This document shows, piece by piece, positions 24,903-33,253 of a DNA stretch of 53,806 nt (positions are counted from its first letter, which is position 1; each line of letters opens with the position of its first letter). The DNA is from Myxococcales bacterium (GTDB lineage: Bacteria > Myxococcota_A > SURF-8). A program made the position numbers and the translations under genes. Location of the stretch: positions 1 to 53,806 of the forward strand of contig QZKR01000046.1 of assembly GCA_003598065.1 (NCBI GenBank), in the 5' to 3' direction. A model generated the notes under the pieces. That model worked only from the letters and a program-made list of their open reading frames with translations, did no database searches and was not told the origin of the DNA.

Positions 24903-27086
24903 TCAGCGCTTCTGCTGCGCGAACCACGCGGATAAGAGCGTCGCGAGATCCTGTTTGTAAACGGCGAGAAAAGCGTCATCGACCGCCTGCCCGTCCTTGA
25001 GTGCCTTTGCGAAACTAACCAAAGCGGCTGTCTGATACCAGGCGTCGAGGTAGGCGACGAACAGCGCCGCCTGTGCGTAGGCGCGCGGTTCGCCGGCGTC
25101 GAGCCCCGTTTCCCAGACTTTTTCGTCAAGCCTTTGGGCGAGCCCGGCAAGAGATTGTTCTGGGCGATAGAGACCGGGCGCGGCCGAATTCATCTGACTC
25201 AGTGCGAACCCCGCTTCCAGCCAGCGCGGCAGAGTCGGCCCGGCCGCGTAACGAATGGCATGGCGGCCGACGAGCGCCATCATCACCGCGTTGACGGATG
25301 GGCTTTGCAAATCGAGCGATCCGCCGTAGATCAGCGTCTCCGTGGGATCGGACTGCACGCCCAACCCGAAACTGGGCAGCATGTCGGCGAAGGCCAATCG
25401 ACCATCGACGCGGAAAGCGATCGGCGGGACCGCTTCGCCTCCGAGCAGCATCTGAACCCGGTTCAAATGGCCTTCGCAATGCTGTCCGAGCGTCACAAGC
25501 ACGTCTTCGCTCGTCAAACCGATGCCTTTGAAGGAGCAATGCCCCGCCGGCGTAATGTAGCGCGCGGTGGGGAACGCAAGCGTGTCCGTTGTTTCGGCGG
25601 GTTTGGCGGAGGGCGCAGCGGCGAACGTCGGGGCTTGGGAAGGGCCAGGCGAATCGGCGGCGTTGAGGCCGGGATCGGCCGCCGAGGGCGGCGGGGCAGG
25701 GGAGGGGTCGCCCATCTTCGCAGGGGTTTTGGAGCCGGACGACCAGAACAGGACCGCGAGAAAGATCGCCAGCGCAGTGATGAATCCGCCCGCGCCGGCA
25801 AGGATCGCTTTTTTCGGCCTGAGCCGGCTTTGGGTCGTCTTCGCCGTGGGCAAGCTCATCGTCTGGCGGCCGAGCGGATTGTAGTCGAGCGTTTCGCGGC
25901 TCTCGCCCAGGCGGATTTTCTGCGCGCCCACCTTTTTGATCTCCACTTCCGCGCCCATGTCCCACATTTTGCGTTGCAGATTTTTCGCTTTTTCGAAGGC
26001 CAGACGAGGGCTGAGCACGAGCGGCAGACTTTTGAACATGCTGGCGATCTGCTCGGCCGAGCGGCCCGTCGCCTGCTGCATGTAACGTTGAACGTTTCGC
26101 TTCGCCTCGGGGCTGGAAAACTCCATGAGACGAACGCTCATATAAGTTTCTTCGATTTCCGGCGGCTCGATCGGTTGTTTGCATTGCCCGCAAAAGCCGC
26201 CCGGACCGATCGTCGTATTGGCGCGGCAGTGGTCGCAGAAGGTCCATTCCGAGGAAACGAAATTCGGCTGCGCCGTCCCGATCGCGTCGAGTTCGGCGAT
26301 GACTTCCGTATAGGAGAAATAGCGCTGCTCGGGAAGCTTGGCCATCATCCGCGCCACAAGGCGGGACAGCTCCTTCGGGTAGAGCGGGCAGACGGCCGCC
26401 GCATCGGGCACGGGGTCGCGGATGTGCTTCATGATGATCGCCACCGACGAGTCGGCGACGTAGGGAGGCGAGCCGGTGAGCAGTTCGTAAAAGGTCGCGC
26501 CCAACGAGTACATATCGGCGCGATAGTCGATCTTGTCGCCGTTGGCCTGCTCCGGGCTGATGTAGTTCGGCGTGCCCAGGGCGACGCCGGTGCTGGTGAG
26601 CGTCGCGTCCTGATCGACCAGCTTGGCGATGCCGAAGTCCACGAGCTTCGCGCCCGTCGCGTGCTCGATCATGATGTTGCCGGGTTTCACGTCCCGATGC
26701 AAAACGCCTTTGTCGGCGGCGAATTGCAGCGCCGAAGCCGTCTGCTGCATGATCGCCAGAATCTGGCGGCCCGTCAGACGGAGTCGCCGCCTGATGACGG
26801 TTTCCAGAGACGGCCCATCGATGTATTCCATGGCGTAGAAGGGCAGATCGTTCGCGGTCCGTCCGACGAAAAAAACATGGGCGATATTGGGATGTTTGAG
26901 GTTGGCGGCGGCGCGGGCCTCGCGCTCGAAGCGGGCGAGATTTTCCGTGGTGGAGGCGAAGGCGGGCGAAAGCACCTTGATGGCGACGGTCATTTCGAGC
27001 TGTTCGTCCAGCCCCTTGTAAACCGCGCCCATCGCCCCTTCGCCGAGCTTTTTGAGCACGCGGTAATGTCCGACCCGCTCCGTCAT
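24903..27086 (-). CDS. Transmembrane Ser/Thr protein kinase with zinc ribbon, L7/L12-like segment and peptidase-like extracellular domain
   Basis: 727 aa from the ATG at 27086 (GGAAGAGGG just upstream). Kinase domain, residues 5-270: GEGAMG loop, Lys in VAIKVL, LHRDVKPGN catalytic loop, VDFGIA, and SPEQANG. A zinc ribbon follows (FCDHC and FCGQC). The next segment (SPRLAFEKAKNLQRKMW plus DMGAEVEIKK) looks like the ribosomal L7/L12 C-terminal fold. One membrane helix lies near residue 480, then a Pro/Ala-rich linker. The extracellular domain resembles peptidase MA/DUF1570 (LPRWLEAGFAL, YAQAALFVAYL), but the expected HExxH is replaced by GRHAI, so it is probably a non-catalytic sensor. It faces an FHA gene. 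Confidence 0.88.
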   Translation of the reverse strand: MTERVGHYRVLKKLGEGAMGAVYKGLDEQLEMTVAIKVLSPAFASTTENLARFEREARAAANLKHPNIAHVFFVGRTANDLPFYAMEYIDGPSLETVIRRRLRLTGRQILAIMQQTASALQFAADKGVLHRDVKPGNIMIEHATGAKLVDFGIAKLVDQDATLTSTGVALGTPNYISPEQANGDKIDYRADMYSLGATFYELLTGSPPYVADSSVAIIMKHIRDPVPDAAAVCPLYPKELSRLVARMMAKLPEQRYFSYTEVIAELDAIGTAQPNFVSSEWTFCDHCRANTTIGPGGFCGQCKQPIEPPEIEETYMSVRLMEFSSPEAKRNVQRYMQQATGRSAEQIASMFKSLPLVLSPRLAFEKAKNLQRKMWDMGAEVEIKKVGAQKIRLGESRETLDYNPLGRQTMSLPTAKTTQSRLRPKKAILAGAGGFITALAIFLAVLFWSSGSKTPAKMGDPSPAPPPSAADPGLNAADSPGPSQAPTFAAAPSAKPAETTDTLAFPTARYITPAGHCSFKGIGLTSEDVLVTLGQHCEGHLNRVQMLLGGEAVPPIAFRVDGRLAFADMLPSFGLGVQSDPTETLIYGGSLDLQSPSVNAVMMALVGRHAIRYAAGPTLPRWLEAGFALSQMNSAAPGLYRPEQSLAGLAQRLDEKVWETGLDAGEPRAYAQAALFVAYLDAWYQTAALVSFAKALKDGQAVDDAFLAVYKQDLATLLSAWFAQQKR

Positions 27087-27331
27087 CCCTCTTCCCTGCG
27101 AAACCCCCGGCCGTTTTCTGTAACCGATGGGGCCATTGTACCGCCTTTGGGCGGCAATGCAACGGCGGATGCGTGTCCCGCTTTTCATTCGCCAAAGGGC
27201 ATGCTAAAGTCGCTTCGAGCATCACAGGTAAGCCCTGGAGTGGTAATCCCGTTGCTAAAGCGCAGGGGCTTGGGAAATCGGGACATGCGGGCCTCGGTGA
27301 GGGCCGCAAAATCGCCAAGCGAGGGATGATC
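27087..27331. other. Divergent intergenic region between the kinase and FHA genes
   Basis: 245 bp presumably holding two back-to-back promoters. I see no convincing -35/-10 pair or operator palindrome. Open frames in it are not family sequence. Confidence 0.4.
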
Positions 27332-28129
27332 ATGGCCAGCATCACCGTATGGAAGGGCCGCGAAGTGGCCCTGAAGGCGCAGCTCAAGAAAGAGCGCATG
27401 GACATCGGCCGCCTGGAGTCGGCCGACATCGTGTTGGACAACGTTCTCGTTTCCCGCCGCCACGCGGTGCTGGTCGCGGAGCGGGGCGCCTGGCGCATCG
27501 AGGACGTTTCCGGCAAGAACGGCGTCTACGTCAACGGCGAACAGAAAGAGCGGCACGTCTTGCGGGACGGCGACAAGATCGAGATCGGCAAGTTCCTGCT
27601 GGAATTCCGCCAGGGGCAGGACGAGCGCGAGCGCGATCAGGCGATGGCTTCGAAGGAGCCGGGCGCGGGTTTCAAGCTTTCCTTCGACGAGATGGTCAGT
27701 CAGGCGCTGGGCAAGCCGGACAAAGAGGATTTCCGCAAACTGGGACGCATCGACGACGCCTCGGCGACCATGAAATTGCCCGCCGGCCAGTTGGGCGCGC
27801 TGCACGAAGAAATGCGCCTGCGGCGTCAGCCGCACCTCGTGGCGTTGACGCCTTTGCCGAAGAGCGTTTACCCCCTGGCTCAAAAGGAGATCGTCCTCGG
27901 CCGAGCCGACGACGCCGACGTGGCGCTGCCCGGCGGAATCACGATCGGCCGTGTTCATGCAAAAATCGGCGAGTACGGCGATCAGTGGTTCATCGAGCAC
28001 GTCTCCGGTTTCGCCGGAACGAAGGTCAACGGCGTCAAGGTGGCGCAGAAGCTCAAGCTCAACGAGGGCGACGAGATCGAGATCGGCTCGCATAAATTGA
28101 AGTTCATGAGTTCGGCGAAAAACGGTTGA
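27332..28129 (+). CDS. Protein with two FHA domains
   Basis: 265 aa. The N-terminal FHA (residues about 1-95) has IGRLESADIVL, SRRHAVL and GKNGVYVNG. The C-terminal FHA (about 160-255) has LGRADDADVAL, GRVHAKI, and TKVNGVKV. The first keeps the GR, SxxH and NG hallmarks for phosphothreonine binding; the second has GRVH rather than SRxH. A charged linker separates them. The ATG at 27332 has GAGG at proper spacing; the ATG at 27326 is too close to it. It faces the kinase gene and is probably its phospho-dependent partner (inference). The radical SAM gene starts 9 bp after its stop. Confidence 0.9.
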   Translation: MASITVWKGREVALKAQLKKERMDIGRLESADIVLDNVLVSRRHAVLVAERGAWRIEDVSGKNGVYVNGEQKERHVLRDGDKIEIGKFLLEFRQGQDERERDQAMASKEPGAGFKLSFDEMVSQALGKPDKEDFRKLGRIDDASATMKLPAGQLGALHEEMRLRRQPHLVALTPLPKSVYPLAQKEIVLGRADDADVALPGGITIGRVHAKIGEYGDQWFIEHVSGFAGTKVNGVKVAQKLKLNEGDEIEIGSHKLKFMSSAKNG

Positions 28130-28138
28130 AAGTTCCTG

Positions 28139-29938
28139 TTGCAAAATCCGCTGCCGCCGCTGCCGATCAACGTGACCGGAGAACTCTCCGAATGGGCTCC
28201 GGAGTTTTTTTCTTATGATGAAATGCTTCGGCGATGGCGCGCGGCGCTTGAGCGTCGCGGGAAAGGCCGCATCCCTTCCGACCTGCAAGTTTATGTGAAT
28301 TTCCCCTATTGCCGGTCTCGCTGTTCTTACTGCATGTATTGGAGTTGCCGACAGACCCGGTCTGCCGATATCGAATCCTACATCGATCATTTGATGAAAA
28401 CCGTCAACGACTACCGGCAAGTTGTCGGGCCAATCAAAGCAACGTCGGCCTATTTCGGCGGCGGCACGCCGAGCCTGGTCCCGGCGGCGTTCATGGAACG
28501 ATTTCTCAAAGCTTTTTCATCCACGTTCCGCGTCGAAGGAGAATTTACCTGTGAAGCTCACCCGGACACGCTCGACGAGGCCGAAATTCGCGTTCTTGCC
28601 AAGGGGGGGATCAATCGCCTCAGCCTCGGAATTCAATCTTTCGATCCGGACGTTCAGCTGGCGATCGGAAGAAAGAACCCCGAGCCATCCGCGATCGAAG
28701 CGCTGATCGGAACAGCGCAGAAGCAAGGGATCGAAGTAAACGTCGATCTGATCACCGGCTTGCCGCGCCAGACGCTGGACATTGTCCGCAACGATCTGGA
28801 AACGGCGTTCTCCCTCAAGCCGGACACGATATTTCTTTATCGCTACCAGAACCGCCGGGAACTGGCGGGAGAAACGACCGACTCCCTGCCGCTCAGCCGC
28901 ATATTGGCGACGCGGTTTCTGCCTAAGGCGCTTCAACGCGGGTATGTCTACAGTCTGCCAGTGAGGGACGAAAAATTCTACAAAGGCCTTTTCCGGTGCG
29001 ATCTGTACGATCTCCCTGTGCCCTTTCCCCGCTTGGCCTGGCTCGTCAGATTCGGTTTGCAACGAGTGTTTTCTCAATCGGCGTACACGTCGTTCGACAA
29101 ACCTCGCAGTTTTCTTCTCGGTCTGGGAACCGGCGCGGGGTCGCATTTGTATGGTTTTGCACGCTACCGCGACGTGACGCTTCTGAACGCCGGCAAAGCC
29201 GATCACGCGCCGATTTATCGCGGCACGAGATTTTCGACGGAGGAGGAAGGCAGGATAGAGGCGCTGGACGAATTGTTGCGCGGTCGCTGGGTGGACCCAA
29301 AGCGTTTTGAAGGACGCGACGGACGAAACGCCGGGACGACGTTTCCGGAATTTCTGCGTTCGGCCGAGATGAAACCTTATTTCCAGTGGAAGCGCAGGCG
29401 GGTTCGGAAGAATCCGGACTGCTCGGAAGAGGTCGCCCATGAACTGATGAAACGGCTTTTGCCGCCGCCCTCAAACGACTCGGACCATTGCCTGAACGGC
29501 GCATGGTGGGTTTACAAGGATCGGATTCAGCGCGATCTCGTGCTTGGAGGACTGGACAGCGGCCCCACGGCTTTGGAGGAATTCTGCCGGCTGCTCGGAA
29601 TCGAGGGGCCCGGTCGGACGTGGCGGGGCGCCCATGTCGAGCAGATAGGAATCGATCTCATCGCGTTTCGTTTGCCCGACGACGATGCGGCGGCTTTGCC
29701 CCTGCGCGTCGCCTGGCGCAACGAAACGGAAAGCTTCTATGCCCAAACCAAGCGCTTCAATGTCAGTTGGGTGGCTCGCGGAGGCGAAGCGCTCCTCGAT
29801 TCTCGGAATGATTTTCTGAAAGAAATGTGCAAAGCTTTGCGTCGCGCGGAGAAGCGAAGTGAAGCAGAAGCCAGGGCGTCGCTTGTTGTAAAGGCCCATG
29901 GCAAGTCGAGCTTTTTGAATAAGAGAACGGAGGGCTGA
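28139..29938 (+). CDS. Radical SAM protein, coproporphyrinogen III oxidase (HemN/HemW)-like, with unfamiliar C-terminal half
   Basis: 599 aa. The N-terminal radical SAM half is HemN/HemW-like: VNFPYCRSRCSYCMYW provides the CxxxCxxC [4Fe-4S] ligands (near residues 60-67), followed by FGGGTPSLVP and GGINRLSLGIQSFD. The sequence after about residue 280 does not show the HemN C-terminal domain and I do not recognise it. True HemN has extra catalytic motifs that I do not see, so heme synthesis is not established. The start is TTG at 28139, right after the FHA stop; Met29 is the first ATG. It is in a tight operon: FHA gene 9 bp upstream, ArfB-like gene 6 bp downstream. Confidence 0.85.
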   Translation: MQNPLPPLPINVTGELSEWAPEFFSYDEMLRRWRAALERRGKGRIPSDLQVYVNFPYCRSRCSYCMYWSCRQTRSADIESYIDHLMKTVNDYRQVVGPIKATSAYFGGGTPSLVPAAFMERFLKAFSSTFRVEGEFTCEAHPDTLDEAEIRVLAKGGINRLSLGIQSFDPDVQLAIGRKNPEPSAIEALIGTAQKQGIEVNVDLITGLPRQTLDIVRNDLETAFSLKPDTIFLYRYQNRRELAGETTDSLPLSRILATRFLPKALQRGYVYSLPVRDEKFYKGLFRCDLYDLPVPFPRLAWLVRFGLQRVFSQSAYTSFDKPRSFLLGLGTGAGSHLYGFARYRDVTLLNAGKADHAPIYRGTRFSTEEEGRIEALDELLRGRWVDPKRFEGRDGRNAGTTFPEFLRSAEMKPYFQWKRRRVRKNPDCSEEVAHELMKRLLPPPSNDSDHCLNGAWWVYKDRIQRDLVLGGLDSGPTALEEFCRLLGIEGPGRTWRGAHVEQIGIDLIAFRLPDDDAAALPLRVAWRNETESFYAQTKRFNVSWVARGGEALLDSRNDFLKEMCKALRRAEKRSEAEARASLVVKAHGKSSFLNKRTEG

Positions 29939-29944
29939 CGCTCC

Positions 29945-30292
29945 ATGCCCCGTTACGCCACGGATCGCGCGACGCTGGAAGGCGAGTGCGACATCGAGTT
30001 CGTCAAAGGCAGCGGTCCGGGCGGCCAGCACCGCAACAAGCGCGAAACCGGCGTGCGGCTCGTCCATCGCCCCTCGGGAGTGACGATTTTCAGCACGGAG
30101 CGCCGCTCCCAGCAGGACAATCTCGACGCCGCCTTCGAGCGCCTCATCCGCCGACTGAAGCGCCTCAACTATGTCCCCAAGCCCCGCCGCCCGACGAAGC
30201 CGACGCGGGGGGCGATCGAAAAACGACTGGAAAGCAAGCGGACGTCGGCTGTGAAGAAACGACAACGGCGCAAGCCCGGGATGGAGGAATAA
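29945..30292 (+). CDS. Release-factor-like GGQ domain protein (ArfB/YaeJ-like)
   Basis: 115-aa single-domain relative of class I release factors. The peptidyl-tRNA hydrolysis motif SGPGGQHRNKRETGVRL is intact, and the tail is strongly basic (KRTSAVKKRQRRKPG), as in ArfB where it enters the mRNA channel. Predicted role: hydrolysis of peptidyl-tRNA on stalled ribosomes. The HRNKR form differs from E. coli ArfB (NVNKV) and is closer to mitochondrial C12orf65-like and other short bacterial homologues. GGAGGG upstream fits the ATG at 29945. Confidence 0.88.
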   Translation: MPRYATDRATLEGECDIEFVKGSGPGGQHRNKRETGVRLVHRPSGVTIFSTERRSQQDNLDAAFERLIRRLKRLNYVPKPRRPTKPTRGAIEKRLESKRTSAVKKRQRRKPGMEE

Positions 30293-30569
30293 TCCTCTTC
30301 GCCGCGTACGTCGTTTGGACTCCCCTGGCGACTGAGTTGGCTTGATATAACAACCACTTCGACTCCCGGTGGAGATCGACGGGTCGTTCCTTTCGTCGGT
30401 TTTCCTTTCCCCTGGACTTCCCTCCTTCCCAGTGGTAGGGAAGAGATGTTCGCCGGAGTCGGCGAATCACTTCCGGTCTCAATGGTATCAAGGGTTTCTG
30501 GGCACACTCGACGATTCCGTATGCGCGGACCGGCGGCGGCCGGCGCGCCCATTTCTCGGGAGGAGTCCG
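30293..30569. other. 277-bp intergenic region, 7-bp hairpin only
   Basis: A perfect hairpin TTCGCCG-GAGT-CGGCGAA lies near 30449-30466 without a U-tract. Nothing else is supportable. The frame running through this gap into the GH5 gene is not signal-peptide-like. Confidence 0.4.
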
Positions 30570-33071
30570 ATGACGCGTCACCTCATGCTTCTGGCGGCGG
30601 CGATAGGCGTAGTGTGGCTGCTCGCCGCTTGCGACGGCGACAAACCCTCGTTCGACACCACGCTCGGCCGCGCCCACACCGATCTCTCCTACCTCCGCGA
30701 CGCCGAAGGCCGCTACCTGCATCTGCGCGGCGCCAACGTCGGCGGAAGCACGAAAGTGCCGCTGTTTCTGGAGGGCGGCGAGGGGCCGGAACGCCCCTTC
30801 ACCTACATCGGCCGTCCTTTCCCCGAGGAGGAAGCCGATAAATGGTTCGCCCAGTTGCGCGATCTGGGTTTCAACTCCATCCGCTTGTTGTGGATGTGGG
30901 AGGCCGTCTACCCCGACAATCCCTTCGAACCCGACGAGGAATTTCTCGACTACTTCGACCGGATCATCGCCAAGGCCGGCGATTACGGCATCTACGTGAT
31001 GATCAACTGTCACGAGAACCTCTGGAGCCGCCACCTGTTCAGTCTCTACAACGAGAACGCCCCGGGCAAGAAGGGCGACCTCGACAACATGCTCTGGTCG
31101 CTCTTCCCGCCGTACACGGATCGCGTTTCCGGCGACGGCGCGCCGCTGTGGGCGACGAAGCTGTGCCTGCCGGAAAAGAATTTCGACTCGCCGAACTACG
31201 GCACGTTCAATCTTCTGGGCACGCTGGGCAAGGATCAGGACGGCATTCCCGGTTCGGACGTGATTTTCCTTTTGAAGCTCGCCTTGCCGTTGCTCGGTTT
31301 CGACGTGCCGCCGGGTCTGCTCGACGACCTGGAAGACAAGCTTCCCGAACCCTTCCCGATCACCGACACGGCGGTGTTTCTGCCCTGGACGTTCTGGGGG
31401 CTCAACGTGCCGCTGTCGATCGACATGGAGCGCTGCTACGCGGCGTTCTTCGCCGGCGACAAGGTGTATCCCAACGTCTGGATCGACGAGGAGGGCAACC
31501 ACCTGACGCTGGACAAGGACGAGGAGCCGCCGGAAGGCGCGAAAACGATCAAGGATTTTTTGCAGGATAATTTCTCATCGGCCTGGGTGGAGATCGCCAA
31601 ACGGGTGAAGAAATATCCGCACGTCATCGGCTACGACATCCAGAACGAGCCGCCGGGCGTGTTCATACTTCTGACCGCCGTGTCGGCCTATTTCCAGTTG
31701 GGATTGGACGGGGCGATCCAGAGCGCGTTGCAGGGCCTTCTGCCGATGCAGATTCCGGTGAATTTCGCGCTGCCCAACGAACCGGAGATCGACGACGAAC
31801 TGACCGCCACCTGCGACGACAGCTGCGCCCGCCAGCGGGAAGTCTGCGAACAGGCCAACCTGGATCAGCCGCAGAGCGTGGACTGCCAGGCGGTCGAGAA
31901 CGATTGCGAGACGTATTGCGAGGGGCTGGTGGGGACCCTGGCCGGGTACTCCGGCGCCAACACCGCCGGCAACAAGATTTATTACCTGCTCAAATTCCTC
32001 GAACTGCTGCCCCCGGACACCTCGGACGCCACCAAAGAAGCCTGGGGCTTCAAGGACGCCGACCTGTTCGCCGTCGCCGCTCTCAACACCGGCTTCGGCA
32101 AGAACTATCTGCAGCCGATCTACGAGAAGGTCGGCCAGGCGATCCAGCAGGAAGACCCGGAGGCGATCATCTGGATCGAGCCGTCCGCGGCGCTGGAAAC
32201 CCTGTTGGGCGGCGGCCTCGGCGGCTATTGGGAGCAAAGCATGACCCGTCCCAAGGGCCTCAATCAGGTGGTCTACTCGCCGCACTGGTATCCCGACATC
32301 TACCCGTCGGTGGGCTTCAACATGCCCTCGCGCGAGTTCGCCGAGGAAGAGTTCAAATTCCGCGACTACACGGCGAGCCTCCAGTCGGCGATCCGGGGGG
32401 CCGCGTACAGCCTGTCCAACGTCCCCGTGGTCTTCGGCGAGTTCGGCACCTACTGGAACTTCCGCTATCTGGGCGACGATCCGGAAACGCCGGGCTACGA
32501 GCAGTCGCGCGAGCACGACTATCGCATCTCCGCCGAGATCATGGACAACTTCTACGAGTCGTTCGAGAGCCTCTTTTTGAGCAACGTCAACTGGTGCTAC
32601 ACCACCGACAACGATCCGCAGTACGGCGACCGGTGGAACAAGGAAGACTTCTCGATCATCGACGAGAACGGCGAGCCGCGCGGCGAGGAAGCCTGGCAAC
32701 GGCCGTATCCGCGCGTCCTCTCGGGCAAGCCGGTGTCGATGCACTTCTACTCGCCGCTGCACTACTTCGATCCGCACAAAGGCAAGGTGAATCCGGAACG
32801 CGAATTCGACCTCGTTTTCGAAAGCAAGGAAACCGACGCGCCGACGATCCTCTACGTTCCCAAGGCCCAGTACCCGGAGGGCTTCTACCTCTGGCTGTCG
32901 GACGGCTGGGCGCGCTGGGACGACGAATGGCAGTGGCTGTACTACTATCCGGAACGCGACGAGCCGGACTGGCGGCACCAGGTGACGATTCGCCCGCCGC
33001 TGGCCGGGATGGACGTTTCGGGATACGCCTATTTCGTGGATGCTGAAGGACGCATGGTGCGCGGCCGCTGA
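30570..33071 (+). CDS. GH5-like glycoside hydrolase lipoprotein (endoglycoceramidase/cellulase-type)
   Basis: 833 aa. The signal peptide ends WLLAAC (Cys21). The TIM barrel starts LHLRGANVGGSTK. GH5 hallmarks: YDIQNEP (acid/base Glu) and VVFGEFGTYW (nucleophile Glu), with YVMINCHENLWSR at the strand 3-4 region. The overall shape, with a C-terminal beta-sandwich of about 120 residues after WCYTTDND, is like endoglycoceramidase-related GH5 enzymes; the substrate is not certain. A Cys-rich insertion (six Cys, residues about 414-452) interrupts the barrel just after the acid/base strand. The start is set by GGGAGGAG upstream of ATG 30570. Confidence 0.9.
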   Translation: MTRHLMLLAAAIGVVWLLAACDGDKPSFDTTLGRAHTDLSYLRDAEGRYLHLRGANVGGSTKVPLFLEGGEGPERPFTYIGRPFPEEEADKWFAQLRDLGFNSIRLLWMWEAVYPDNPFEPDEEFLDYFDRIIAKAGDYGIYVMINCHENLWSRHLFSLYNENAPGKKGDLDNMLWSLFPPYTDRVSGDGAPLWATKLCLPEKNFDSPNYGTFNLLGTLGKDQDGIPGSDVIFLLKLALPLLGFDVPPGLLDDLEDKLPEPFPITDTAVFLPWTFWGLNVPLSIDMERCYAAFFAGDKVYPNVWIDEEGNHLTLDKDEEPPEGAKTIKDFLQDNFSSAWVEIAKRVKKYPHVIGYDIQNEPPGVFILLTAVSAYFQLGLDGAIQSALQGLLPMQIPVNFALPNEPEIDDELTATCDDSCARQREVCEQANLDQPQSVDCQAVENDCETYCEGLVGTLAGYSGANTAGNKIYYLLKFLELLPPDTSDATKEAWGFKDADLFAVAALNTGFGKNYLQPIYEKVGQAIQQEDPEAIIWIEPSAALETLLGGGLGGYWEQSMTRPKGLNQVVYSPHWYPDIYPSVGFNMPSREFAEEEFKFRDYTASLQSAIRGAAYSLSNVPVVFGEFGTYWNFRYLGDDPETPGYEQSREHDYRISAEIMDNFYESFESLFLSNVNWCYTTDNDPQYGDRWNKEDFSIIDENGEPRGEEAWQRPYPRVLSGKPVSMHFYSPLHYFDPHKGKVNPEREFDLVFESKETDAPTILYVPKAQYPEGFYLWLSDGWARWDDEWQWLYYYPERDEPDWRHQVTIRPPLAGMDVSGYAYFVDAEGRMVRGR

Positions 33072-33253
33072 ACGTGTTCTTCCGGAAGCCATCATCAAAC
33101 CGGCTGCGTCCGCTTGTTAGCCCTTCGAGATGGCTGGCCGCGCGCCGGCGCCATCAAAATTGTCATGGCCAAACCCGGTAAATCGCGATAAAGTATCCTC
33201 AAAGATTGGGTTGCAGGTTTTATAAAAACAAACAAGCGGCGAAGAGACCGACC

